From Planctomycetaceae bacterium (GTDB lineage: Bacteria; Planctomycetota; Planctomycetia; Planctomycetales; Planctomycetaceae): a stretch of DNA of 34,590 nucleotides. Location: assembly GCA_015485495.1 (NCBI GenBank), contig WFTL01000066.1:1-34590 (forward strand), in the 5' to 3' direction. This document shows positions 18,103 through 26,631 of the stretch, in pieces. The notes beneath the pieces are model-generated. The model saw only the letters and a list, made by a program, of their open reading frames with translations. It did no database searches and had not been told where the DNA came from. The stretch's first letter is position 1. The number at the start of each line of letters is the position of its first letter. The position numbers and the translations under genes were made by a program.

Positions 18103-18494
18103 GTTGCTCCCCGGAATTCAGTTGTGAGCACACCGACGAAACACGGCAGCAGTGCCGCGGCGGTGCAGACATCGGCCGGCGAAATCGAAGCCCCCCTCCG
18201 ATTCGCACAACTGTCCGGAAGCTCCTTCCGCATTTCTGCCGGAGCTGTCCGCCAGCTACCGGTAATAGTTCGACCATTCCTGCAGTCAGACCGCAGACGA
18301 ATTGTACGGATTGTGGCGACTTTTCCGGGAACAGCGCCGCAGCCGACATGGCAGACCGACCGGATCTGCCGACTGTCCGTCCGGCCGGACGGCCCTGGTC
18401 GGAAGCAGCCGGACCGCTCGCCGCTGATTCAGACAGGCAGATTCTGCCACCGGTCGGGAAGCTCGAAGTGTCCTTCCCGGGGCCGTGGTCGAAA
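18103..18494. other. Intergenic gap upstream of the secreted orphan
   Basis: This 392-base stretch lies between two leftward genes. It should contain the promoter for the secreted orphan on the minus strand. No strong -35/-10 pair, repeat, terminator or RNA gene was found. Frames that stay open through it look like shadows. Confidence 0.4.
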
Positions 18495-19814
18495 TCAGTC
18501 GGCGATGGCCTGGTAGGTGAGCTGACGGAATTCGTCGCCCATCCGCGTGCGATGCGGCAGAATCTGGACCATGAAGATGCCGATGAGCTGCTCGCGCGGA
18601 TCGATCCAGAATTTCGTTCCCGCGGCGCCGCCCCAGTCGAACGTTCCTTCTGATCCCAGCCGGTCGGACTGCCCGAGATCCTGCAGAATGGCGAATCCCA
18701 GGCCGAAGGTGCGGCCTTTTTCGAAACCGTCGATGCCGTGCAGATGATCGGCCGTCATCAGTTCGACGGATTTGCGGGAAAGAATGCGGCGTCCTGCCAG
18801 ATGACCGCCGTTCAGAAGCATCTGACAGAAGTGCAGATAGTCCTGAGCGGTCGACACGAGCCCACCGCCGCCGGAAAAGAAGGTCGTGTCTTCGCCGAAG
18901 GACGCCAGTTCGCTGTGCCGAAGCGGTTCGATGAGCCGCGTTTTGGGCGGGGGCTGCAGGAAGGCATCGCGACCGGTCGGCTGCCCCAGTGGTTTGTACA
19001 GAACCGCAAAACGGGCCATGCGGTCTTCGGGCACATGGAAACCGGTGTCGTTCATCTGCAGCGGAAGAAAAATGCGTTCCTTCAGAAACTTATCGAACCG
19101 CATTCCGGAGACGACTTCCACCAGGCGGCCGGCCACGTCGACAGACACGCTGTAATGCCAGCGGGTTCCCGGTTCGAATCGCAGCGGAATCTTTGCCAGT
19201 TTGCCGCACATCTCCTCCAGATCACGGTCCTCCACCAGCACGCCCGCGTCGCGATAAGCCTGATCCACCTGGGTCCTGCCAAAGACGCCGTAGGTGAAAC
19301 CGGCCGTGTGCCGCAGCAGATCGCGGATCGTGACAGGCCGCCCGGCCGGACGCGTCGCGATGGTGATCTGTCCGGTTTCCGGATCTTCGGTTTCCGTCTG
19401 CACCTGCATGTCGGCGAATTCCGGAAGAAACCGCGACAGCGGATCGTCCAGAAAGAAATGGCCTTCTTCATGAAGCATCATGACGGCCACCGTCGTGATG
19501 GGTTTCGACATGGAATAGATGCGAAAGATGGTGTCTTCCGCCATCGGCACGCCGGCTTCCCGGTCCTGGTGGCCCCAGGTTTTCACCCAGGCCACTTTCC
19601 CCTGGCGGGCGATCAGACCAACAGCCCCGGCCGCTTCCTTCCGGTCGATGTAGCCCTGAATGTGCCGATCGATCCGTTCCAGACGCTGCGCCGAAAGCCC
19701 GACCGTTTCGGGGCGTGCCTGAGGAAGAAGCTGCCCGAAGGCACCGGATGGCAGGGCCGTCAGAACAGACAGCGAAACGGAAAGACACAGGGGGATTCCG
19801 GGCAGTCGACGCAT
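18495..19814 (-). CDS. Secreted serine hydrolase, beta-lactamase class C-like esterase
   Basis: A 439-residue exported protein of the beta-lactamase/penicillin-binding transpeptidase-like fold. A signal peptide covers about the first 27 residues (LCLSVSLSVLTALPSGAFG). The catalytic SxxK tetrad is SMSK in FRIYSMSKPITT. The second motif, where lactamases have YxN, reads YSV in WHYSVSVDVAG, the form seen in EstB-type esterases. The sequence between resembles family VIII carboxylesterases, and the GGGGLVSTAQDYLHF segment is typical of them. True beta-lactam hydrolysis is unlikely but not excluded. AGAAAGG lies about 12 bases ahead of the ATG at 19814. It is probably a lone gene. Confidence 0.88.
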   Translation of the reverse strand: MRRLPGIPLCLSVSLSVLTALPSGAFGQLLPQARPETVGLSAQRLERIDRHIQGYIDRKEAAGAVGLIARQGKVAWVKTWGHQDREAGVPMAEDTIFRIYSMSKPITTVAVMMLHEEGHFFLDDPLSRFLPEFADMQVQTETEDPETGQITIATRPAGRPVTIRDLLRHTAGFTYGVFGRTQVDQAYRDAGVLVEDRDLEEMCGKLAKIPLRFEPGTRWHYSVSVDVAGRLVEVVSGMRFDKFLKERIFLPLQMNDTGFHVPEDRMARFAVLYKPLGQPTGRDAFLQPPPKTRLIEPLRHSELASFGEDTTFFSGGGGLVSTAQDYLHFCQMLLNGGHLAGRRILSRKSVELMTADHLHGIDGFEKGRTFGLGFAILQDLGQSDRLGSEGTFDWGGAAGTKFWIDPREQLIGIFMVQILPHRTRMGDEFRQLTYQAIAD

Positions 19815-20476
19815 GGCGATTACAGACCTTTCTGTTCGGACGTCTGTTCCGATGAAAACGTATCAGACGAAAACGCGTCGCGTCCCTGTGCGATGCCTGT
19901 ATTGTCCGCATCTGTCTTCTGCGGAAGAAAAAGAAATCCACCGGGCCGTCAGGTGGACAGTCCTTTCAGTCACAGCCGGAAACGTCATTGTCCGTCGCGG
20001 AAAGGCCGTACGCAAGCGGCAGATTCCGAACGATTGTTTCCAGCCGCGGATGATCTGCTGACAGAACCTGTGACGGCAGATGCGTTTCTGATCAGACGGC
20101 GGAACGAACCTGTTCCTGCAGTTGAGAACAGGGCGGTCCGGTGAGTCGGTGTTCCGGAAACACCGGTTTTGTCCGCGTCTGCCGCGTGCTGTGCTGCCGG
20201 CGGCAGACGGATTTGTCCTGACGGCGTCCCCGCCGGCCGGGATTCACGAATTCCTCCTGGCGTCTTCACAGTCTCTGAACAGTCCGCCGCAGAATGCGGG
20301 CGTCCCCGGACGCGGGGACAGGCGTTTCCGGAACTGTGTCCGGGAACGCCGAACACGCAGAGGCTCCGGAGTTCCCGACACATCAGACAGACGAACAGGA
20401 CGATCTGCATGTCGTGTGAGATGCAGGCAATTCGAACCGAAAACTCAGAAACCTTCGACGACAAAAGGAAGCCATC
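19815..20476. other. Long intergenic gap between divergent esterase and DUF1559 genes
   Basis: A 662-base region separates these divergent genes. I see two GC-rich imperfect hairpins, at 20302-20319 (GTCCCC/GGGGAC arms) and 20323-20346 (GTTTCCGG/CCGGGAAC arms with one wobble), in the presumed 5' leader of the DUF1559 gene. No coding region or convincing sigma-70 promoter stands out. The length leaves room for a long leader RNA. Confidence 0.35.
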
Positions 20477-21757
20477 ATGAAACGTGTCCAGACTGTTCCG
20501 GTGAAACCGGCACGCACCGGTTTCACCCTTATCGAACTCCTGGTTGTCATCAGCATCATCGCCATACTCGCGGCGATCGTGCTGCCTGCAGTTCAGTCGG
20601 CTCGCGAGGCCGCTCGAAAGACTCAATGTAAGAACAATCTGCGGCAGATCGGCATTGCACTGTATTCGTGGAGCGATACGGATCCGCTTCGCCGCCTGTG
20701 TTCCGGTGCCTTCGACCTGAAGCGCGATGGCGACCCCGGTCTCTACAGCTGGGCTGCGAATGTCATTCAGGTCAAAGGCGGACTGCCGTCGGATATGCTG
20801 TGCCCGTCCAGCGAACTGAAGGGGCTGGAAAAACTCAACGACATGATCGGTGGTACGGCCACATCGGACGGATCCAATGCACCGGCGGACCGCGTGGGAA
20901 TCGGTCCGTTCAACACGGACTGGTCTGCTGCCGGTGCATCGGCCGTTTTCGACGGCAACACGTACACGGATCCGGTGAGTCTGACAGCGGCGGCGATCCG
21001 AAAAGGCCTGAACACCAATTATGCCACAAGCTGGCATATGGGCCGCGGCGGCCTGCTGACCGGTTACGATTCTGCTGCCGGAGTGATGGTGTACGATGGA
21101 AAGGACTGCAAGGATTTCGGACGCTCCATGGGGCCGCTGCGGCAGTCTCAGCTGAGCACGTCCGACATTCCCTCTTCGTCCATTCCTCTCATGGCCGACG
21201 CGGCTCCGGGTGATGCCAATGAAGCGATTCTGAGTGCGACGATTGATGTGGATCGCGGACTGGTGAGCGGTGTTCGACTGGCGGAAACTCAGAACGACGG
21301 GCCCGCCCGTGTGGTGAGTACGGCCGGCAACGACAGCATTGAGCTGATGGATGCGAACAACTTCGGCCTGCCGTATGACCCGGCGACGGGGACGGGCGGC
21401 ATTCCGGTGACCGATCTTGATCCCCGGGCGTTTCCCAAACGGGGCGAAGCGGTCACCACTGCCGTTGCCGCTTCACTGGCCGGCAGTTCGACTTTGGGCC
21501 TGGTGCTGCAGGACACTCGGGACTTTTACGCGGTGCACAACGGATCTGCCAATGTGCTGATGGCAGACGGCAGTGTCAAAGTTCTGCATGACCTCAATGG
21601 GGACGGATTCTTCAATCCGGGATTCCCCGTTGATCCGGCGAACGCGAATGCCGCGACTGACGGCTACACGGACAACATCTGTGAAGTGGATTCCTTCGAT
21701 GTGTATTTCGGAGTGTCGCTGCAGCGCAGAACGACAACGAAAGGCTCATTCGAATAG
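20477..21757 (+). CDS. DUF1559 prepilin-like secreted protein
   Basis: A 426-residue protein of the very large planctomycete DUF1559 family. It starts with a type IV prepilin leader: the cut site lies after Gly15, Phe16 becomes the first mature residue and Glu20 is the conserved +5 glutamate, followed by a long hydrophobic helix ([20 protein letters not shown]). The [18 protein letters not shown] stretch after it and the late [12 protein letters not shown] motif are family hallmarks. The product should be processed by prepilin peptidase and anchored in, or assembled at, the cell envelope. Its role is unknown. AAGGAAG lies upstream of the ATG at a normal distance. A strong terminator follows the stop, so it appears to be transcribed alone. 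Confidence 0.95.
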   Translation: MKRVQTVPVKPARTGFTLIELLVVISIIAILAAIVLPAVQSAREAARKTQCKNNLRQIGIALYSWSDTDPLRRLCSGAFDLKRDGDPGLYSWAANVIQVKGGLPSDMLCPSSELKGLEKLNDMIGGTATSDGSNAPADRVGIGPFNTDWSAAGASAVFDGNTYTDPVSLTAAAIRKGLNTNYATSWHMGRGGLLTGYDSAAGVMVYDGKDCKDFGRSMGPLRQSQLSTSDIPSSSIPLMADAAPGDANEAILSATIDVDRGLVSGVRLAETQNDGPARVVSTAGNDSIELMDANNFGLPYDPATGTGGIPVTDLDPRAFPKRGEAVTTAVAASLAGSSTLGLVLQDTRDFYAVHNGSANVLMADGSVKVLHDLNGDGFFNPGFPVDPANANAATDGYTDNICEVDSFDVYFGVSLQRRTTTKGSFE

Positions 21758-21791
21758 TCGCTTCGGACGCACATTCGTCTGACAGACCGAC

Positions 21792-21835
21792 ACCGATCGG
21801 CAGGCACACTGCGCGGCTGCCGATCGGTTCTTTTC
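21792..21835 (+). terminator. Intrinsic terminator after the DUF1559 gene
   Basis: Perfect 12-bp arms ACCGATCGGCAG (21792-21803) and CTGCCGATCGGT (21817-21828) enclose a 13-base loop and run straight into TCTTTTC. It lies 34 bases after the DUF1559 stop. The reverse side lacks an equally good T-run, so it mainly serves the plus strand. Confidence 0.85.
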
Positions 21836-21889
21836 TGTGCACGGTCTGCTGCCCGGTTTCGAAAGCTGAGCACGAACCGGGGGCGGCTG

Positions 21890-22351
21890 TCAGTCGTTCA
21901 GTTCGATGATCGCTTCGATTTCGACGGCGATGTTCCCGGGCAGAGATCCCATGCCCACAGCGCTGCGGGCGGCCCGTCCGTTTTCTCCCCAGATGTCCAC
22001 CATGAGATCACTGAAGCCGTTGATCACCTGCGGGTGATTTTGAAAATCGGGCGATGCATTGACCATGCCCAGCACTTTGACGATGCGGCGGACGCGGTCG
22101 AGGCTGCCAAGCTGTGCTCGCAGAGTGGCCAGCATCGTCAGCCCCACGGTGCGGGCGGCGGCGACACCCTGCTCTTCGGTCAGGTCGTCTCCCACACGTC
22201 CGGTGATCATCGAACCGTCCGGCAGCACGGGGCCATGGCCGGACACATAGGCCGTCGATCCGGTGATCAGCACCGGACTGTAGGTTCCTCCGGGGCCCGG
22301 AGGGTCGGGGAGCTGCAGTCCCAGTTCCGATACGCGTTCTTCGATACTCAT
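21890..22351 (-). CDS. RidA family protein
   Basis: A 153-residue RidA/YjgF-like protein. The family forms trimers; classical RidA hydrolyses reactive enamine/imine intermediates from amino-acid metabolism. Visible features are the YSPVLITGSTAYVSGHGPVLPDGS opening, GRVGDDLTEEQGVAAARTVGLTML, LDRVRRIVKVLGMVN and the final GSLPGNIAVEIEAIIEL. The arginine that binds the carboxylate in RidA proper is replaced: the GSLPGNIAVEIEAI segment lacks the usual C-terminal Arg-containing motif, which places it in a broader RidA subgroup. The ATG at 22351 fits the family start. It is divergent from floA across 413 bases. Confidence 0.87.
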   Translation of the reverse strand: MSIEERVSELGLQLPDPPGPGGTYSPVLITGSTAYVSGHGPVLPDGSMITGRVGDDLTEEQGVAAARTVGLTMLATLRAQLGSLDRVRRIVKVLGMVNASPDFQNHPQVINGFSDLMVDIWGENGRAARSAVGMGSLPGNIAVEIEAIIELND

Positions 22352-22764
22352 GGTCACGGCTTTCGCTGGATGTTTGAACAGATTCCCGGATGGTTCGTCT
22401 GTGCAGAATGTCGTCCGCACGTACAGATAACGACATCGGTGAAACAGTCGCTGCGGACGGCGGATTTCAGGATTCTTCTGATCCGCGGCGTTTCGGCGGC
22501 CGTTGTCGTGCAGCAGCGCCGCTGGCGGCCGGATCCTACCCGATCGCCACGAACGTTCAATTGACCGACGTGTCCGTCCGCGGCAGACGAGCCTGTCGGG
22601 CGATTGGCGGACGGGAGAATTGGTATCACACTGCGGGGTGGAAACCACTCACGCGATCGAATTCCGGAAAGAAAACAGGGACGCAGGCTTTGCACAGTCT
22701 GCCAACCGTCTTCTAAACTCGAAACTTCTGCCCGTTCAATCCGTCTGAACACCGGGATGGAACC
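22352..22764. other. Intergenic gap between divergent ridA-like and floA genes
   Basis: This 413-base divergent region should carry both promoters. A possible floA promoter is listed separately. No repeats, RNA genes or convincing small frames were seen. Confidence 0.4.
22690..22717 (+). promoter_or_regulatory. Weak candidate promoter for floA
   Basis: TTGCAC (22690-22695) and TCTAAA (22712-22717) are separated by 16 bases and end 47 bases before the floA start. The -35 match is poor and the -10 moderate, so this is tentative. Confidence 0.3.
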
Positions 22765-23748
22765 ATGCTGTCACTGAATCCGCTGCTGCTTTTGTCGGCC
22801 ATCGAACCGCTCCAGATACTGCTGTACGGCATCGTGGCGATCGTGGTGCTGGGCCTGCTGGTGTTTCTGGCCATGTTCGCCCCCGTGTTTCCTCTGTGGA
22901 TCCGCGCCCTGACATCGGGGGCTCTGATCGGGCCGCTGCAGCTTGTCGTGATGAAGCTGAAAAAGGTGCATCCCGGGGTGATCGTCGATTCCCGCATCAT
23001 GGCCGTGCAGGCGGGGCTGAAAGGGATTTCCACCAATGCCCTCGAATCGCATTATCTGGCCGGCGGCAACGTGCCGATCGTGGTGCGTGCCCTCGTGGCT
23101 GCTCAGAAAGCCGGCATCGATCTGGACTGGAACACGGCCGCTGCCATCGATCTGGCCGGACGGAATGTTCTGGAAGCGGTTCAGACCAGCGTGAAGACCA
23201 AGGTGATCGACTGTCCGGATCCGTCGCGACACGGGCGGCAGACGCTTGACGGTGTCGCCCGGGACGGCATTCAGCTGAAGGCCCGGGCCCGCGTGACCGT
23301 GCGGACGAATCTGAGCCAGCTCATTGGAGGGGCGACGGAAGAAACGATCATTGCCCGGGTGGGAGAAGGCATCGTCTCGGCGATCGGATCCTGTCAGACG
23401 CACAAGGAAGTGCTGGCCAACCCGGTGCTCATCGCAGAAGCCGTGCTGGCCAAGGGTCTGGACGCTCACACCGCCTACGAAATCGTTTCCATCGATATTG
23501 CCGATATCGATGTGGGAGACAACGTGGGGGCCCGGCTGCAGGCGGATCAGGCCGAAGCGGATGTCCGGATTGCCCGGGCCCGGGCCGAAGAGCGACGTGC
23601 TCGTGCGGTGGCCCAGGAACAGGAAATGCGCGCCCGCACTCAGGAACATCAGGCCGCCGTGGTCCTGGCCGAAGCGGAAATCCCCAAAGCGATGTCCGAA
23701 GCGTACCGTGCGGGAAATCTGAGGGCCATTGATCGGTCCCCGTCATAA
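22765..23748 (+). CDS. floA: Flotillin-like protein FloA
   Basis: A 327-residue membrane-associated scaffold protein of the FloA/YqfA family, which marks ordered lipid microdomains in bacteria. A hydrophobic N-terminal section (residues 15-55) is followed by the family core: [22 protein letters not shown], the [24 protein letters not shown] stretch, [15 protein letters not shown] and [21 protein letters not shown]. The C-terminal part (about 255-310) is a long charged Ala/Glu/Arg helix ([20 protein letters not shown]) expected to form a coiled coil. Length is typical. The start at 22765 gives the hydrophobic N-terminus of the family. NfeD, a frequent partner, is not adjacent. Confidence 0.95.
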   Translation: MLSLNPLLLLSAIEPLQILLYGIVAIVVLGLLVFLAMFAPVFPLWIRALTSGALIGPLQLVVMKLKKVHPGVIVDSRIMAVQAGLKGISTNALESHYLAGGNVPIVVRALVAAQKAGIDLDWNTAAAIDLAGRNVLEAVQTSVKTKVIDCPDPSRHGRQTLDGVARDGIQLKARARVTVRTNLSQLIGGATEETIIARVGEGIVSAIGSCQTHKEVLANPVLIAEAVLAKGLDAHTAYEIVSIDIADIDVGDNVGARLQADQAEADVRIARARAEERRARAVAQEQEMRARTQEHQAAVVLAEAEIPKAMSEAYRAGNLRAIDRSPS

Positions 23749-24014
23749 ACACCATCGCGGGGGAGGGCAGCGGAGCTTCCGGAACATCTGTCTGGAGAAG
23801 TTTCCGGGTTGTCCGGCCTGCCCGCAGGCATCCGGGTTTCCGCAGTCGGCAGAACCCGACAGTGCGGGTCGGCAATCCGCGCGGGGGAGCCGTGTTCGGT
23901 GAGGGATCGCTTGCAGAAATCTGTTTCTGCGTCAGGATTCACCACGATTCATCGCGCAGCGAAAGCGTGTGGTGCGGTCCGGGCGCCGGATTCTGCCGTC
24001 AGGCGGGCTGCCTG

Positions 24015-24043
24015 TTGAGATCCCGCTGAGCGGTGCGTACACT
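24015..24043 (+). promoter_or_regulatory. Predicted sigma-70 promoter
   Basis: TTGAGA (24015-24020) and TACACT (24038-24043) are separated by exactly 17 bases: five of six and four of six matches to consensus with ideal spacing. Transcription would begin near 24050 and read into the gene run starting at 24203. Confidence 0.5.
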
Positions 24044-24070
24044 GGCCTGCAGGGGCGTCCGGCCGGCCAG

Positions 24071-24090
24071 ATGCCGTTCCGGAACGGCAT
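24071..24090. repeat. Perfect 20-bp palindrome, likely operator or leader hairpin
   Basis: The two halves ATGCCGTTCC and GGAACGGCAT are exact reverse complements without a spacer. The site lies about 20 bases after the predicted transcription start and 113 before the first gene. The position suits a dimeric repressor operator or a 5' UTR structure. Which protein would bind it is unknown. Confidence 0.5.
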
Positions 24091-24202
24091 TCAGACAGAA
24101 GCCGCACTCTGATGGATCCCGGGTCTGTCCGGTCCGTTGCGGTCTGTCCGATTTCTGCCGTCGCTGCGGCCTGTTTCACGACTCCTGCTCGGAACACCCG
24201 GG

Positions 24203-24412
24203 ATGAACGACACGGTGCACATCGATCTGACGGATCACGAACGCGATCTTCTGCTGCGGGGCCTGAGGTTCGTGCGGAGATCTGTCATGCTGGAAACCCG
24301 CGACCGGTCCGCTCCGGATGAACTGCGCCGCAGCGGTCTGCTGGAAGAAATCCAGGATCTGACTCAGCGTCTGGAAGCCAGCGGACAGTCCGTGGAAACG
24401 ATTTCCTTCTGA
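24203..24412 (+). CDS. Small hypothetical protein
   Basis: A 69-residue protein that I do not recognise. It is soluble and predicted to be almost all helical, with the charged segments LTDHERDLLLRGLRFVRRS and LLEEIQDLTQRLEASG. There are no cysteines, signal peptide or membrane segments. A CCCGGG run just before the ATG could act only weakly as a ribosome binding site. It is the first gene after the predicted promoter and palindrome, and the OleA-type gene follows 107 bases later, so it may be the first gene of that run. Its composition matches the neighbours, which favours a real gene. Confidence 0.6.
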   Translation: MNDTVHIDLTDHERDLLLRGLRFVRRSVMLETRDRSAPDELRRSGLLEEIQDLTQRLEASGQSVETISF

Positions 24413-24433
24413 TTTCTGATGGGAAGCGGTCGC

Positions 24434-24451
24434 CGACGGAATGGTCCGTCG
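24434..24451 (+). other. Short hairpin after the small orphan gene
   Basis: CGACGGA and TCCGTCG form a 7-bp stem around an ATGG loop, 22 bases after the stop codon. No T-run follows, so it may only stabilise or attenuate the transcript before the OleA-type gene. Confidence 0.3.
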
Positions 24452-24519
24452 AGAATGCGTCCGTTTCGTTCGTCTGACATGTTTCGCACCGTGTGCGACC
24501 GACCGCGCCGTTACGTTCC

Positions 24520-25590
24520 ATGCGATATCACCATGTGTGTGTTGAAGCGGTTGTGCATCACCCCGCACCGCATGTGGTGACTTCGTCTGCAATCGAAGAA
24601 CGACTGGAACCGGTTTACACGCGACTGGGCCTGCCGGCCGGTCGGCTGGAACTGATGACCGGGATTCGGGAACGGCGGTTTTACGATCCCGGAACCCGCC
24701 CCGGTCAGATCAGCGTGCAGACGGTCCGCCTGGCGGTGGAGCGATCAGGGATCGCGCCGGACACCTTCGGTGCTCTGATTCACGGATCGGTGTGCCGTGA
24801 TCAGATGGAACCGGCCACGGCGGCCGGAGTCCATGCGGAATCCGGTCTGCCGGACGACTGTCTGGTGCTGGACATCAGCAATGCCTGTCTGGGACTGCTG
24901 AACGGCATGCTGCACATCGCCGACATGATCGAGCTGGGGCGGATTCAGGCCGGAATCGTTGTGGGAACAGAGACCGGGCGAACTCTTGTGGAAGGCACCA
25001 TCGACAGTCTGCTGAAGGATCCGGATCTGACGCGGCAGTCGATCAAACCGGCCTTCGCATCATTGACTGTGGGATCCGGATCCGCCGCAGTGGTGCTTTG
25101 CCACCGATCGCTCAGCCGGTCCGGATACCGGCTGCTGGGCGGATCGTTTCTGTCCGATTCGAGTGCTCATCGGCTGTGTGCCGGCGGCATCGACAGCGGA
25201 CAGCATGGGGACAGCCGGCCTCGCATGGAAACCGATTCCGAAGCCCTGCTGCACGCGGGAATTGCTCTGGCAGAACGAAACTGGGCGCGCACCCAGGACA
25301 TTCTGGGCTGGGCCGGAAAGCCGCCGCACCGGGTCTTCACGCACCAGGTGGGCCGGCAGCACCGAACGATGCTCATGGAACGTCTGCAGCTCGATCCGGC
25401 GATCGATTATCCGACGGTGGAACGTTTCGGAAACACGGGTGCGGCGGCTTTGCCCATGGCCCTGGCCATGGGGCTGGAAGACACGCCGCCCGATCCCGGA
25501 ACCCGCCTGGCACTTCTGGGAATCGGCAGCGGCCTGAATTCCGTGATGCTGGGAATCGAATGCGAAAACGGTACAACGTCTGATGAATGA
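24520..25590 (+). CDS. oleA: OleA-type thiolase (3-oxoacyl-ACP synthase III superfamily)
   Basis: A 356-residue condensing enzyme. The Cys-His-Asn triad of the FabH superfamily is present: Cys123 in SNACLG, His275 in THQVG and Asn305 in FGNTG. In addition, Glu97 in RDQMEPATA matches the glutamate that sets OleA apart. The distances Glu97-Cys123 (26) and His275-Asn305 (30) equal those recalled for Xanthomonas OleA (Glu117, Cys143, His285, Asn315). The ending LLGIGSGLNS is also OleA-like. OleA joins two fatty acyl-CoAs head to head into a beta-keto acid, the first step to long-chain olefins or ketones. No oleB, oleC or oleD lies nearby, so the end product is unknown. The ATG at 24520 is used. 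Ftr follows 69 bases later. Confidence 0.85.
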   Translation: MRYHHVCVEAVVHHPAPHVVTSSAIEERLEPVYTRLGLPAGRLELMTGIRERRFYDPGTRPGQISVQTVRLAVERSGIAPDTFGALIHGSVCRDQMEPATAAGVHAESGLPDDCLVLDISNACLGLLNGMLHIADMIELGRIQAGIVVGTETGRTLVEGTIDSLLKDPDLTRQSIKPAFASLTVGSGSAAVVLCHRSLSRSGYRLLGGSFLSDSSAHRLCAGGIDSGQHGDSRPRMETDSEALLHAGIALAERNWARTQDILGWAGKPPHRVFTHQVGRQHRTMLMERLQLDPAIDYPTVERFGNTGAAALPMALAMGLEDTPPDPGTRLALLGIGSGLNSVMLGIECENGTTSDE

Positions 25591-25659
25591 CCGTGCCGGG
25601 CCGCGCAGGCGGCCGATCCGGCGGCCCGAAGCATTTCCAGAAGGTCGAAGCTGCCTCCC

Positions 25660-26574
25660 ATGACTGCGGCCGTTTCTCCATCAGCGGCGATCGACGATAC
25701 GTTCGCCGAGGCGTTTCCGATGGCGGCCACGCGGCTGATCATCACCGCGTGGGATCTCGACCTGGCGGCTCATGCCGCCATGGAATTCTGCGGAAACGCA
25801 TCCAGCGTGATCGGCTGCGATGCGGAGTGCGGCATCGAACAGTTTCTGACAGAATCGGACACTCCCGACGGGCGGCCGGGAATCGCCGTGCTGGCCTTCG
25901 CGTTCAGCCGTTCCGCTCTGGAAACGGCGGTCACGAACCGCGTGGGCCAGAATGTCCTGACCTGTCCCACAACGGCCTGTTATTCCGGACTGGCGGCCCG
26001 GGACCGGAAAGATCGGATCCGGGTGGGAGGTCGGCTGCGTTTTTTCGGCGACGGCTTTCAGAGTTCACGGATGATCGGGGCCACCCGGTACTGGCGGATT
26101 CCCGTCATGGACGGTGAATTTCTCTGCGAAGACGCGTTCGGGACCGTTCAGGGCGTCGGCGGCGGAAATCTGCTCATCTGCGGGCGATCTCAGTCCGAAG
26201 CCATTGCGGCTGCCCGTTGCGCCGTCCGGAACATCTCGGATCTTGAAGATGTCATCCTGCCGTTTCCGTCCGGCTTCGTACGCAGCGGATCGAAAGTCGG
26301 ATCGAAATACAGCCGGCTCAAAGCCAGTACAAGTCATCGCTGGTGTCCCACTCTGACGGCCCGCACCGACACGGCTCTGCAGGCAGGAGAAAACGCCGTT
26401 TATGAAATCGTCATCGATGGTCTGACGGAAACGGCCGTGGCCCGGGCCATGCGGGTCGGACGCGATGCGGCTGCGGGCTGTCCCGGCATTCTGCGGGTGT
26501 CCGCCGGGAACTACGGCGGACAGCTCGGACCGTATCACTTCCACCTGAAACGGCTGGAAGAACAGGAATCCTGA
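25660..26574 (+). CDS. ftr: Formylmethanofuran--tetrahydromethanopterin formyltransferase
   Basis: A 304-residue cytoplasmic enzyme that moves a formyl group between formyl-tetrahydromethanopterin and methanofuran. In methanogens it serves CO2 reduction; in methylotrophs and planctomycetes it serves formaldehyde oxidation, as part of the FhcABCD complex (subunit FhcD). The N-terminal IDDTFAEAFPMAATRLIITAWD, the CDAECGIE and TCPTTACYSG stretches and the C-terminal SAGNYGGQLGPYHFHL are strong family signatures, and length matches the usual 297-305. The ATG at 25660 places IDDTFAEAF where family members have it. Other H4MPT pathway genes (fae, mch, mtdB, fhcABC) are not in this window, so they must lie elsewhere if the pathway is complete. 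KdsB follows after 57 bases. Confidence 0.95.
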   Translation: MTAAVSPSAAIDDTFAEAFPMAATRLIITAWDLDLAAHAAMEFCGNASSVIGCDAECGIEQFLTESDTPDGRPGIAVLAFAFSRSALETAVTNRVGQNVLTCPTTACYSGLAARDRKDRIRVGGRLRFFGDGFQSSRMIGATRYWRIPVMDGEFLCEDAFGTVQGVGGGNLLICGRSQSEAIAAARCAVRNISDLEDVILPFPSGFVRSGSKVGSKYSRLKASTSHRWCPTLTARTDTALQAGENAVYEIVIDGLTETAVARAMRVGRDAAAGCPGILRVSAGNYGGQLGPYHFHLKRLEEQES

Positions 26575-26579
26575 AGTGT

Positions 26580-26591
26580 CGGATCGATCCG
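26580..26591. repeat. 12-bp palindrome between ftr and kdsB
   Basis: CGGATCGATCCG lies just after the ftr stop codon. It is short and could occur by chance; no T-run follows. Confidence 0.25.
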
Positions 26592-26631
26592 GAGCGGCTG
26601 TGGGCCGGACAAAGACAGATGGAGCAATCCT

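Larger units (their letters stand above)
23749..24202. other. Intergenic gap holding the promoter and palindrome of the downstream gene run
   Basis: This 454-base gap separates floA from the next rightward genes. It holds a good sigma-70-like promoter and a perfect 20-bp palindrome (listed separately). An 8-bp GGCCGGCC palindrome lies just before the larger one. No terminator with a T-run is visible after floA, and no coding frame was convincing. Confidence 0.5.

Noticed and set aside
18495-19814. The SxxK hydrolase as a true class C beta-lactamase (resistance gene)
   Set aside because: The YxN motif reads YSV and the overall pattern is of family VIII esterases.
18738-20144. A 468-codon plus-strand open frame opposite the serine hydrolase
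   Set aside because: Antisense shadow of a clear esterase gene with signal peptide; no domain or ribosome binding site supports it.
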